This document shows, in pieces, positions 19,484-27,646 of a stretch of 64,000 bases of DNA. Position numbers and translations under genes: made by a program. Below the pieces are notes generated by a model. It did not search any database, had not been told where the DNA came from, and saw only the letters and a list, made by a program, of their open reading frames with translations. Source of the DNA: an uncultured Verrucomicrobiae bacterium (lineage in GTDB: Bacteria; Verrucomicrobiota; Verrucomicrobiia; Limisphaerales; J093). Every line of letters starts with the position of its first letter. Positions within the stretch are counted from its first letter, which is position 1. The stretch covers positions 1-64,000 of the forward strand of contig CALFAV010000005.1 in the NCBI GenBank assembly GCA_937946835.1, given 5' to 3'.

Positions 19484-19492
19484 TTTTGACCT

Positions 19493-19957
19493 ATGCGTTT
19501 GCACAACCTCAAACCGGTGCCCGGCGCCAAACGGCGTCCCAAGCGGCTCGGGCACGGCCGGGCCAGCGGCCACGGCAAAACCAGCGGCCGCGGCGGCAAG
19601 GGACAGACCGCGCGCTCGGGCAGTTCCATCCGACCCGGATTCGAGGGCGGCCAGATGCCGCTGATCCGGCGCATCCCCAAGCGGGGATTCAACAACGCCC
19701 GGTTTGCCATCCGCTACCTGCCGGTGAATCTCCGTGACCTCAACCGCTTTGAAGACGGCACGCGCGTGGATGAGGCCCTGCTGCGAAAGGCCGGGCTGGC
19801 CAACGGCCGCGCGGACGGGATCAAGATTCTGGGCACGGGCGAGCTGACCCGGCGCTTAACGGTCTGTGCCCATGCCTTCAGTGCTTCCGCCCGGGCCAAG
19901 ATCGAGCAGGCCGGCGGCACGGTGGAAGTGGTGGGGAAGGCCCCGGCCGCTTCGTAA
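19493..19957 (+). CDS. rplO: 50S ribosomal protein L15
   Basis: 154 residues, starting MRLHNLKPVPGAKRRPKRLG. The basic, glycine-rich N-terminal extension that penetrates the 50S core (GHGKTSGRGGKGQTARSG) and the globular C-terminus are intact. It directly follows rpsE where rpmD would normally intervene, and precedes secY by 24 bases. Confidence 0.97.
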   Translation: MRLHNLKPVPGAKRRPKRLGHGRASGHGKTSGRGGKGQTARSGSSIRPGFEGGQMPLIRRIPKRGFNNARFAIRYLPVNLRDLNRFEDGTRVDEALLRKAGLANGRADGIKILGTGELTRRLTVCAHAFSASARAKIEQAGGTVEVVGKAPAAS

Positions 19958-19981
19958 AGGTTTTCCGCGGCCCCGGCGCGT

Positions 19982-21379
19982 ATGTTCAAGAGCATTTTCG
20001 ACACCTTCGCCAACTGCTTCAAAATCCCGGAGCTGAAGTCCCGGATTTTGTTCACCGTGCTGCTGTTGGCGGTCTGCCGGCTCATCGCGTTGATCCCCAT
20101 CCCGGGGTTGGATGGCGCGGCGCTGGCGCTGTTTTTCGAGCAAAACGCGCAGCAGAGCGGGGGGTTGCTCGGCATGTACAGCCTCTTTACCGGCGGGGCC
20201 ATGGAACGGTGTGCCATTGGTTCGCTGGGGATCATGCCCTACATCAGCGCCACGATCATCATTCAGTTGATGAGCGCGGTGATCCCCCAATTGAGCAAGC
20301 TCATCCGCGAGGAGGGCGGCCGGATCAAAATCATCCAGTACGGCCGCTACCTCACCGTGCTCTTGTGCCTGGGACAGGGCTTTGTGATGTCGCTGGGCTG
20401 GGAAAATCCGCAGAAGGTCTTCGGCGAAAACTTTGTGGGCAATCTGGTGCTGGTGGAAAACCTCTGGTGGTACCGCATCCAGACCACGCTCATTCTGACC
20501 ACCGGAACGATCCTGCTGATGTGGCTGGGTGAACAGATCAGCGAGCGGGGTATCGGCAACGGGGCGTCCCTGATCATCACCATCGGCATCGTGTCCCGCG
20601 TGCCCCAGGCGATGACAGCCCTTTGGCTGATGTTCTTCCCGCCGCGCGGGGTTCAGGCCAACTACAACCTCTTTCATGCCATTGCCCTGGTGTTGCTGCT
20701 GGTGGCCGTGGTGGCGGCGGTGATCGCCGTGGTCCAGGCCCAGCGCAAGGTGCCCGTCCAGTATGCGCAGCGTGCCGTGGGCCGGAAGGTCTATGCCGGC
20801 GGCACCTCGTTCCTGCCCCTGCGCGTGAACTATTCGGGCGTCATGCCGATCATCTTTGCCCAGGCCATCCTGATGTTTCCGGAGAAGATTTTCTTCACCC
20901 TGGCCCAGGTGACCGAGAAAAGCTTGGCCGGTTTTTCCAAGGTGTGTCAGGCGGTGGCGGTGGCCCTCCAGCACGGCAGCCCGCTGTACATTTCGCTGGA
21001 GGCCCTGATGATCCTGTTTTTCGCCTACTTCTGGGTGGCCACCCAGTTCAACGAGGTGCAAATCGCCGACGACCTCAAAAAGTACGGGGGGTACATCCCG
21101 GGAGTGCGGCCGGGGCAGGCCACCAGCGATTTTTTGCACCGGGCGATGAGCCGGATCACCCTGGCTGGGGCGGTTTTCCTGGTGGTGATCGCCATCATTC
21201 CGACGCTGCTGTTCAAGTGGGTGGGGGTGCCGTTCGAGGTGGGCCAGTTTTTTGGCGGCACCAGCATGTTGATCACCGTGGGCGTGATGCTGGATACCAC
21301 CCGGCAGATGGAGTCCCACTTGTTGATGCGACACTATGACGGGTTCCTGAAAAAAGGTCGCATCAAGGGCCGATTTTAG
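19982..21379 (+). CDS. secY: Protein translocase subunit SecY
   Basis: 465 residues, the central channel of the Sec translocon in the inner membrane. Ten hydrophobic segments can be followed. These include the plug region after helix 1 (IPGLDGAALALFFEQNAQQS) and the cytoplasmic loop before helix 10 (LKKYGGYIPGVRPGQATSDF), which contacts SecA and ribosomes. SecA is encoded at 33-36 kb. Its gene position after rplO is conserved; adk does not follow. Confidence 0.97.
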   Translation: MFKSIFDTFANCFKIPELKSRILFTVLLLAVCRLIALIPIPGLDGAALALFFEQNAQQSGGLLGMYSLFTGGAMERCAIGSLGIMPYISATIIIQLMSAVIPQLSKLIREEGGRIKIIQYGRYLTVLLCLGQGFVMSLGWENPQKVFGENFVGNLVLVENLWWYRIQTTLILTTGTILLMWLGEQISERGIGNGASLIITIGIVSRVPQAMTALWLMFFPPRGVQANYNLFHAIALVLLLVAVVAAVIAVVQAQRKVPVQYAQRAVGRKVYAGGTSFLPLRVNYSGVMPIIFAQAILMFPEKIFFTLAQVTEKSLAGFSKVCQAVAVALQHGSPLYISLEALMILFFAYFWVATQFNEVQIADDLKKYGGYIPGVRPGQATSDFLHRAMSRITLAGAVFLVVIAIIPTLLFKWVGVPFEVGQFFGGTSMLITVGVMLDTTRQMESHLLMRHYDGFLKKGRIKGRF

Positions 21380-21414
21380 GCCGCACGCCGATGGCCCGGC
21401 GGAGAAAAACTCAG

Positions 21415-21428
21415 GGCCCGGGTGGGCC
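21415..21428 (+). other. GC hairpin in the secY-map gap
   Basis: GGCCC-GGGT-GGGCC forms a five-pair stem with a GGGT loop inside the 96-base gap between secY and map. A similar stem lies before rpoA. There is no T-run, so it is not a classical terminator; mRNA stability or attenuation are possible roles. Confidence 0.35.
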
Positions 21429-21475
21429 GGCTGGACGTTCTTTCACAACCGGGCAAACCGTGGAACAGTAAGGCG

Positions 21476-22240
21476 ATGATTCCCGTCAAAAACCAGCGGG
21501 AGCAGGAGGCCATGCGGGCCGCGGGGGCGGTCGCCGCCGCCGTGTTGAGCGAGGTGACCGCGTTCATCCGCCCCGGGGTCACCACGGCGGAGGTGGACCG
21601 TTTTGCGGCCGAATGCATCCGACGCCAGGGTGCGCGCAGCGCGTTTCTGGGATACAAAAAGTACCCCTGCCACGTGTGCATCTCGGTGAACGAAGAGGTC
21701 GTGCACGGCCTGGCCGGTTCGCGCCGGCTGGGGTTCGGCGACATCGTCAGCGTGGACGTGGGGGTGGTGTACCGGGGGTTCATCGGAGATACCGCCCGCA
21801 CGGTGCCGGTGGGGGGGTGCAGCCCCCTGGCGCAGAAATTGATTGATGTCACCGAGCAGGCTTTGTATATCGGCATTTCGCGCGCCCGCGCCGGCTACCG
21901 GGTGGTGGACATCTCCCGGAGCATCCAGGAGTTTGTCGAAAGCCACGGATTTAGCGTGGTACGCGAGTTTGTCGGGCACGGCGTGGGACGCAGCATGCAC
22001 GAGGAACCGCAGGTGCCCAATTACGTGGACGGCAAAAAGTCGCCGCGCTTGGTGCCCGGCATGACCCTGGCCATTGAGCCCATGGTCAACGCCGGCCGCC
22101 CCCAGGTGCGGGTGCTCGAAGACGGCTGGACCGTGGTGACTGAGGACGGATTGCCGTCCGCGCATTTCGAGCATACGGTCTTGGTCACCGAGGGCGAACC
22201 GGAGATTTTGACATGCTGCCGGACGATGGTTGCCGCGTGA
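21476..22240 (+). CDS. map: Methionine aminopeptidase, type I
   Basis: Removes N-terminal Met from nascent proteins. 254 residues from ATG 21476 (MIPVKNQREQEAMRAAG); an earlier in-frame GTG is unlike the family. Metal-binding residues are visible: the two Asp in VDVGVVYRGFIGDTAR, His in FVGHGVGRSMHEEP, Glu in LAIEPMVN and Glu in the terminal EHTVLVTEGEPE. Its end overlaps the next gene by 28 bases. The map-infA-rpmJ order is common in bacteria. Confidence 0.97.
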   Translation: MIPVKNQREQEAMRAAGAVAAAVLSEVTAFIRPGVTTAEVDRFAAECIRRQGARSAFLGYKKYPCHVCISVNEEVVHGLAGSRRLGFGDIVSVDVGVVYRGFIGDTARTVPVGGCSPLAQKLIDVTEQALYIGISRARAGYRVVDISRSIQEFVESHGFSVVREFVGHGVGRSMHEEPQVPNYVDGKKSPRLVPGMTLAIEPMVNAGRPQVRVLEDGWTVVTEDGLPSAHFEHTVLVTEGEPEILTCCRTMVAA

Positions 22241-22467
22241 CGGGTGTCATCGTGGCCGGGCTGGCCCCTGGTGTCTGGCAGGTGCAACTGCCCAACGGCC
22301 ACCGGCTCGTGGCCCGCGTGCGACGGCGCCAGTGGGAGCAGGGCTTGGGACGGACCTGGGGTCCCGGTCAGCAGGTCCCGTTGTGGGTAACACCGGCGGA
22401 CATGACCCGGGCCCTGGTGGTTGAGGAAGGAACGGACAGGTTGAATTTGGAAAGTGTGAAACCATGA
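22213..22467 (+). CDS. infA: Divergent translation initiation factor IF-1
   Basis: 84 residues with the OB-fold pattern of IF-1: [33 protein letters not shown], then [16 protein letters not shown]. The canonical N-terminal MAKED..IE..G and the RIL.GD segment are altered, with '[12 protein letters not shown]' replacing it. It occupies the usual infA slot between map and rpmJ, overlapping map by 28 bases and rpmJ by four. Family assignment is from recalled IF-1 sequence plus context; if a second canonical infA exists elsewhere, this may be a paralogue. Confidence 0.75.
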   Translation: MLPDDGCRVTGVIVAGLAPGVWQVQLPNGHRLVARVRRRQWEQGLGRTWGPGQQVPLWVTPADMTRALVVEEGTDRLNLESVKP

Positions 22468-22577
22468 AAGTTCGCGCATCAGTCAAGCGCCTGTGCGAGC
22501 ACTGCAAGGTGGTGCGTCGCAAGGGCGTGATCCGCATCATTTGCAGCAACCCCCGCCACAAACAGCGGCAGGGTTAG
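22464..22577 (+). CDS. rpmJ: 50S ribosomal protein L36
   Basis: 37 residues, [20 protein letters not shown] onward, ending NPRHKQRQG. It is the zinc-binding form, with C11, C14 and C27 plus H32. The ATG overlaps the infA stop (ATGA). Full normal length. Confidence 0.96.
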   Translation: MKVRASVKRLCEHCKVVRRKGVIRIICSNPRHKQRQG

Positions 22578-22604
22578 ATCGTTCTCAAACCTCCCCCGAT
22601 TACC

Positions 22605-23000
22605 ATGGCGCGCATCCTTGGTGTTGACATTCCCGGTCACAAGCGCATTGACATTGCCCTGCGCTACATCTACGGCATCGGTCCCTCCAACTCGAAGGCC
22701 ATCCTTGAACGGGCGCAAATTGACCCGGCCATCCGGGCCAAGGACCTGTCCGAGCAGCAGTTATCCCGGATCGTTCACGCGATTCAGGAGGGCGGCTATG
22801 TGATTGAGGGCGACCTGCGCCGCGAGATCGGCCTCAACCTCAAGCGGCTCCAGGCCATCAAGTGCTACCGGGGCCTGCGCCACCTCCGCGGCTTACCGGT
22901 CCGCGGCCAGCGCACCCAGACCAATGCCCGCACCCGCAAGGGCCCGCGCAAGACCGTGGGCGTGCAGCGTAATCCGCACGCCAAGGCCGGCATCCACTGA
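22605..23000 (+). CDS. rpsM: 30S ribosomal protein S13
   Basis: 131 residues, starting [20 protein letters not shown]. It contacts P-site tRNA and the L5 bridge through its C-terminal tail, seen as [20 protein letters not shown]. Normal length. First gene of the alpha block, 27 bases after rpmJ. Confidence 0.97.
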   Translation: MARILGVDIPGHKRIDIALRYIYGIGPSNSKAILERAQIDPAIRAKDLSEQQLSRIVHAIQEGGYVIEGDLRREIGLNLKRLQAIKCYRGLRHLRGLPVRGQRTQTNARTRKGPRKTVGVQRNPHAKAGIH

Positions 23001-23020
23001 CCCTCCGCCTCTTTCCCAGT

Positions 23021-23677
23021 ATGTCTGAAGTTCCCACGCCCGTTCCCCCATCGGAAAAATCCACCGCCGAGGCCGTCCCCGGCGCCAAGCAGACCAAAGC
23101 GCCCAAGCCGGCCGCCGCGAGCGGAGAAAAGGCCGCGCCCAAGGCCGCCCAGGCGGCGGGCAAGGGGGCCGAGAAACACGCGGACAAGGCCACCAAGGGT
23201 GGGGCGTCCAAAGGTTCGTCGGCAACGGAGACTCCGTCCTCCGCCGAGCCGGCGGCGGCCCCCACCGCGGCCGAGCTGTTGGCCGATGACCAGGCGGGCA
23301 AGAAAATCATCAAGGCCAAGGGCGCCAAGAACATCACCAGTGGCATCGCCCACGTCCTGGCCACGTTCAACAACACCATCGTCTCCATCACCGACATGCA
23401 GGGCAATGTCATCGGCTGGGCCACGGCCGGGCGTGCGGGTTTCAAGGGCTCCCGCAAGAGCACCGCCTACGCCGCCCAACAGGTCGCCCAACTGGCCGCC
23501 CGCCAGGCCATGGCGCACGGGATGCGGGAGGTCGAGGTGCATGTCAAGGGGCCAGGCTCGGGTCGCGAGTCGGCCATTCGGGCATTACAGGCCATCGGCC
23601 TGGAGATCACCGTGATCAAGGATGTGACGCCGATCCCGCACAACGGCTGCCGGCCGCGCAAAAAGCGCCGCGTGTAA
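23021..23677 (+). CDS. rpsK: 30S ribosomal protein S11 with a ~95-residue N-terminal extension
   Basis: 218 residues against about 129 for the family. The S11 core begins near residue 100 ([20 protein letters not shown]) and ends with the conserved [15 protein letters not shown]. Everything before is a Lys/Ala/Pro/Glu low-complexity stretch with no Cys or hydrophobic core, probably disordered. The extension is read in frame from ATG 23021; a shorter form could only start at an internal codon, none with a clear ribosome-binding site. Confidence 0.95.
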   Translation: MSEVPTPVPPSEKSTAEAVPGAKQTKAPKPAAASGEKAAPKAAQAAGKGAEKHADKATKGGASKGSSATETPSSAEPAAAPTAAELLADDQAGKKIIKAKGAKNITSGIAHVLATFNNTIVSITDMQGNVIGWATAGRAGFKGSRKSTAYAAQQVAQLAARQAMAHGMREVEVHVKGPGSGRESAIRALQAIGLEITVIKDVTPIPHNGCRPRKKRRV

Positions 23678-23720
23678 CCGGTCTCCCGCTGGTAGTTTAA
23701 CCCCTTACCGTTTTCTTCAC

Positions 23721-24329
23721 ATGGCTCGTTACACTGGTCCCCGCGTTCGCATCAGCCGCCGGTTCGGCGTGCCGCTGTTTGGTCCCACCAAATACCTCGA
23801 GCGCCGGAATTACGGTCCGGGCGTCCACGGTCCCAAAAGCCGGCGGAAGGTCTCCGACTACGGCCTGGGCCTGATGGAAAAGCAAAAGCTCCGGTACTAC
23901 TACGGGCTGATGGAACGCCAGTTCCGGCGCGTATACGAACGGGCCCTGCGCACCCGCGGGGTGACCGGGGAGATCATGTTGCAGATTTTGGAGACGCGTC
24001 TGGACAATGTCGTGTACCATCTGGGCTTTGCGCCCACCCGGCCGGCCGCCCGGCAGATGGTCACGCACGGTCACATCCGGGTCAATGGACGCAAGGTCAC
24101 CGTGCCGTCCTACGCGCTCAAAGTGAACGACGTGATCGAGGTGAAAAACTCGACCGTCGCCCGGCAGATGGCCAGCCGGGCCCTGGAGGCCGCCGGGGGC
24201 CGGAGCGTGCCGGACTGGTTGTCCCTCAACAAGGACGCCTTCAAGGGCACCGTCATGCGCCTGCCCGGCCGCGAGGACATCCACCCCATCGCCAATGAAC
24301 AGGCGGTGGTCGAATTTTATTCCCGCTAG
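23721..24329 (+). CDS. rpsD: 30S ribosomal protein S4 (zinc-free form)
   Basis: 202 residues, starting MARYTGPRVRISRRFGVPLF. It has no cysteines, so the N-terminal zinc cluster of the C+ form is absent. The S4 RNA-binding domain is seen at ETRLDNVVYHLGFAPTRPAA. S4 nucleates 30S assembly and often represses the alpha operon. A 101-base gap with a GC-rich hairpin separates it from rpoA. Confidence 0.97.
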   Translation: MARYTGPRVRISRRFGVPLFGPTKYLERRNYGPGVHGPKSRRKVSDYGLGLMEKQKLRYYYGLMERQFRRVYERALRTRGVTGEIMLQILETRLDNVVYHLGFAPTRPAARQMVTHGHIRVNGRKVTVPSYALKVNDVIEVKNSTVARQMASRALEAAGGRSVPDWLSLNKDAFKGTVMRLPGREDIHPIANEQAVVEFYSR

Positions 24330-24335
24330 TCTTGC

Positions 24336-24353
24336 GGGCCCCGGGTGGGGCCC
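24336..24353 (+). other. GC hairpin between rpsD and rpoA
   Basis: GGGCCCC-GGGT-GGGGCCC gives a seven-pair stem with a GGGT loop, seven bases after the rpsD stop. There is no T-run. It may limit read-through or protect the upstream mRNA, adjusting rpoA relative to ribosomal proteins. Confidence 0.4.
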
Positions 24354-24430
24354 CGGCAATTACACGGGTCGGCCCCGGAGCGGGAATAAATGACGGGGCC
24401 GGTCAGATTAAAATTGCTGCCTGAATCCCT

Positions 24431-25444
24431 ATGCCAATCCGACTCGGTCGCTTCGAAATGCCCAAGCGGTTGACGTGCGACACCGCCACCGCCACGCCCA
24501 CCTATGCCCGGTTCACCGCCGAGCCTTTTGAAACGGGCTACGGCTACACCCTCGGTAACTCCCTGCGGCGGGTCCTGCTCTCCTCGCTGGAGGGGGCGGC
24601 CATCACCTCCGTCAAGATTGACGGGGCCCTGCACGAGTTCACCACCATTGACGGGGTGGTTGAGGACGTCACCGAAATCGTGCTCAACCTCAAGAAAATC
24701 AAGTTCCGCGCCCACACCCGCGATCCCCAGATCGTGCTGCTCTCCGTCAACAAGGAGGGCCCGGTCACCGCGGCCGACATCCAGCTCAACCAAAACCTCG
24801 AACTGGTCAACCCCGACCAGTTGATCTGCACCCTCGACCGGAAGAAAAAGTTCGAGATGGAGATGGAGGTCAAGGTCGGGCGCGGCTTCTGCCCGGGCGA
24901 CGAAAACAAAAAGCCCGATCAACCCATTGGCGTGATCGCTATTGACTCGCTTTTCTCTCCGGTGGTGCGCGTCCGTTACCAGGTCGAGGCCGCCCGGGTG
25001 GGCCAGAAGACCGACTACGACCGGCTCATCCTGGAAATCTGGACCGACGGCCGGATCACCCCGGAAGAGGCGCTGGTGCAGTCCGCCGGCATCCTCCAGC
25101 GGCATCTGGACGTGTTCGTGGGCTACGACAAGAACGCCGTGGTCTTCGAGGAGGCGGAGAGCAAGCAGGACGAAGAGCGCGCCCGCCTGCGCAAGCTTTA
25201 CAACATGAGCGTCAACGAAATCGAGTTGAGCGTCCGCGCCGCCAACTGCCTCAACAACGCCAACATCACCACCGTCGGCCAGTTGGCCATGAAGACCGAG
25301 AGCGAGATGCTCAAGTACCGCAACTTCGGCAAGAAATCCCTCAACGAGATCAAGGAAAAACTGGCCGCGCTGGGCCTGACCCTGGGCATGAAGATTGACC
25401 CCAGCCTGCTCGAACTACCCAAGGAAACGCCCAAGAAGGCCTGA
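24431..25444 (+). CDS. rpoA: DNA-directed RNA polymerase subunit alpha
   Basis: 337 residues. The N-terminal assembly domain (EPFETGYGYTLGNSLRRVLL) dimerises and binds beta/beta-prime. The C-terminal domain near 255-325 (SVRAANCLNNANITTVGQLA, KYRNFGKKSLNEIKEKL) contacts UP elements and activators. Length is standard. Start ATG 24431 gives MPIRLGRFEMPKRL. Placement between rpsD and rplQ is the usual alpha-operon order. Confidence 0.98.
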   Translation: MPIRLGRFEMPKRLTCDTATATPTYARFTAEPFETGYGYTLGNSLRRVLLSSLEGAAITSVKIDGALHEFTTIDGVVEDVTEIVLNLKKIKFRAHTRDPQIVLLSVNKEGPVTAADIQLNQNLELVNPDQLICTLDRKKKFEMEMEVKVGRGFCPGDENKKPDQPIGVIAIDSLFSPVVRVRYQVEAARVGQKTDYDRLILEIWTDGRITPEEALVQSAGILQRHLDVFVGYDKNAVVFEEAESKQDEERARLRKLYNMSVNEIELSVRAANCLNNANITTVGQLAMKTESEMLKYRNFGKKSLNEIKEKLAALGLTLGMKIDPSLLELPKETPKKA

Positions 25445-25461
25445 CCGACCGCCGTCCGCCT

Positions 25462-25905
25462 ATGCGACACCTCAAGCGCACCGCCAAGCTGGGCCGCACC
25501 AGCGAGCATCGCAACCGCATGCTCGCCAGCCTGGTGTGCAGCCTCATCAAACACCGCCGCATCACCACCACCCTGGCCAAGGCCAGAGCCGCCCGGCCCG
25601 TGGCCGAGAAAATGGTTACCCTGGCCAAACGCGGCACCCTTCACGCCCGCCGGCTGGCCCTGGCCCGCCTCTACCAGGACAAGGAGGCGCTGCGCATTCT
25701 TTTCCGCGACATCGCCCCGGCCCACAAGGACCGGCCCGGCGGCTACACCCGCATCATCAAGCTCATGCACCACCGCCGCGGCGACGCCGCCCCGCAAGCC
25801 ATCCTCGAGTTTGTCGAGGCCGCCACTCCCGCCCCGGCCGCGGCCGAGCCGGCCCCTGCCGAGAGCAGCCCGGCACCGGCGTCCACGGAAAAACCCACGG
25901 CCTGA
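25462..25905 (+). CDS. rplQ: 50S ribosomal protein L17 with acidic Ala/Pro tail
   Basis: 147 residues. The core is MRHLKRTAKLGRTSEHRNRM through HKDRPGGYTRIIKLMHHRRG, about 110 residues. The remaining ~30 are Ala/Pro/Glu-rich and resemble tails on S3 and S5 of this cluster. Last gene of the super-operon. No classical terminator (stem plus T-run) was found downstream. Confidence 0.97.
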   Translation: MRHLKRTAKLGRTSEHRNRMLASLVCSLIKHRRITTTLAKARAARPVAEKMVTLAKRGTLHARRLALARLYQDKEALRILFRDIAPAHKDRPGGYTRIIKLMHHRRGDAAPQAILEFVEAATPAPAAAEPAPAESSPAPASTEKPTA

Positions 25906-27204
25906 TCCGGCCTACTCAAGACGCGGCGGCTACCCGGTCGCCCTTCCCATGAGCAGGGGTGCGCCCACCGGAACCCCGGGCTGGTGTCCTGCGGGCCTTG
26001 GTTTTCCAGCAGGGCGGCGAAGTCACCACCGCCGCCGCCACCGGGCACTTCACCCCTTTCGAGCGCTCGCCTTGATGTTGGTGACGCTTTCGCCACAGCG
26101 ACAGCCCATTGGGCACTGTTGAGGGAAACTGCCGGCCTCCCGGAAAGGTCCTGCCGGGCGGGGCCCTGGATCAGCCCACGCCGGACCCCAGATACGGCTT
26201 TACGGTGAGGCGGGAAGCCTGCCGCTACACTGCCTGCCGGCCCTTGTACAGAATTGTCGCGGCTGCGACGTTCCGTCGTTGCAACTCCCGCCGGGCTAGT
26301 TACGCCGCCGGGCGAGCACCGCGCGCCCATGCCCACGTTGGCTTTCAAAGGCAATGCATTCGGCCGTGCGCACCACCTCACCGTGCCCTTTCGAGAAGTG
26401 GTGGTGGAGGCAAAGCAATCGCTGCCCGCGCCCGCCGCCAAGCCATCGGCGCAGGACAAACTCCCTCACCATCCACGGCAACCACCTCCACGCATTCATG
26501 GCCCCGCTGCCGGTGTATGCCGGCAAGGTGGATAGCATCTGCAGTTCGCGGTGGCCAAGTTCACGTGGCACAAGGAGCTGACGCGGCAAGGCGTGGAGTG
26601 CTGCCTGTTGTCCCGTGCGCGATTCATCGGTGGGTGGAGGACAAGGCAAGGGGAAGTCGTTTTATCGAAACAACCATCGTCAGCGATCTGGTTGAGGAAC
26701 CCGTGCCGCGGGCCGGTCCCGGTCGCGGCCCCAGTCGCGTGCAGACGGATTCGGGAATTATTGGTGGCCGGGCGGCTGCCGCCCGCGGCCGCTTCGGGCG
26801 CCGTTCACCCGGCGGTCGCATCGCAGCACGGGCTGAACATCCGGCTTACGGGGAATTGCCGACATCTGGCCAATCCACATTGGCTCGGGAAACTGCGAGT
26901 GTTTGGGCAAGCATGGTTGGAGGCCCATCCACATCCCGGCCCGGTGATTAGCGGAGCGGGACTATCGGGCGCTACTGGTGCGGGAGGTGGCGTGGGACCT
27001 GGACGGCGAGCGGGCAGCGTGCGGGTGGCCTCGCATCTCCGTGAATCAGGACGGGCACTTGCAGGGCCGGCAATGCAACCAGGTCTGTCCCGGCTTTCCG
27101 GCCTGCGTACAGGAGCCGGGCGAGGGGCGGATCGCCTTGCCGTCCTCGAAACCTGGCGTCTGCCCCTGAAGGGGAACGAGGATACCGCTTGCAAGGCGCG
27201 GCTC
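25906..27204. other. 1.3-kb gene-poor scar after the ribosomal operon
   Basis: No open frame here looks like a native gene. Long frames exist on both strands but with mixed low-complexity content and no recognisable domains apart from the methyltransferase remnant at 26329-26542. The composition is slightly less GC-rich than the flanking genes. It is best explained as decayed horizontally acquired DNA between rplQ and the Nudix gene. Confidence 0.55.
26329..26542 (+). pseudogene. Frameshifted N-terminal remnant of a type III-like (Mod) DNA methyltransferase
   Basis: From ATG 26329 the frame reads MPTLAFKGNAFGRAHHLTVP, matching the recalled start of Mod-type adenine methyltransferases (MP.L.FKG..F...HHL.V). 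After QD the match continues only in the +1 frame as NSLTIHGNHLHAF and then PLPVYAGKVDSIC, matching the IHGDNL.AL..LLP.YAGKV.CI segment just before the catalytic DPPYNTG. One extra A in the AAA at 26458-26460 would account for the shift. The DPPY motif and everything after are missing. Identification rests on recalled family sequence. Confidence 0.6.
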
Positions 27205-27642
27205 TCAGCCCGGGCCGGTTTCTTCCCGCCACCAGGCCGGCGTGTCTCGGAGCAGCCCCAGCAGTTGCGCGTCCGCCGCGGGGAAGCGGTAGCGGGCCAG
27301 TTCCGCGGGCGTAACCCAGGCCAGGGCCTGACACCCCAGGGCGCGAGGTTCGCCCTCCAGCAGGTGGCAGCGGAAGAAATGCAGGCGCACGTGCCGGTCC
27401 GGGTAAACGTGTTCCAGGGTCAGAATCGGCTCGGGTGGGCTGACGCGGATGGCCAGTTCCTCCCACAATTCGCGGTGCAGGCAGGCTGCGGGAGTTTCGC
27501 CCGGCTCGCACTTGCCGCCGGGAAATTCCCACAGGCCGCCCAGATGATCCCCCGGCCGGCGCTGGCACAACAACACGCGGCCCTGATGGAAGACGACCCC
27601 GGCGGCCACCTCCACCGGGCGTGACAACTCGGGGGACGTCAT
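27205..27642 (-). CDS. Nudix hydrolase, MutT-like
   Basis: 145 residues. The Nudix box spans about residues 43-65: G43-x5-E49-x7-R57-E58-L-x-E61-E62, then LAI where the consensus has xGU, so the last Gly is Ala. The domain start AAGVVFHQGRVLLCQRRPG resembles 8-oxo-dGTP diphosphatases. Likely substrates are oxidised or other nucleoside triphosphates, but specificity cannot be read from the sequence. It starts four bases after the ugd stop, so the two are co-transcribed. Confidence 0.85.
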   Translation of the reverse strand: MTSPELSRPVEVAAGVVFHQGRVLLCQRRPGDHLGGLWEFPGGKCEPGETPAACLHRELWEELAIRVSPPEPILTLEHVYPDRHVRLHFFRCHLLEGEPRALGCQALAWVTPAELARYRFPAADAQLLGLLRDTPAWWREETGPG

Positions 27643-27646
27643 GGCC

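Noticed and set aside
26109-26951. 280-codon plus-strand frame in the gene-poor region
   Set aside because: It crosses the methyltransferase remnant in the wrong frame, has no domain and no start signal.
26551-27624. Long plus-strand frame running over the Nudix gene
   Set aside because: Its second half is antisense to the well-supported Nudix CDS and its first half has no recognisable motif.
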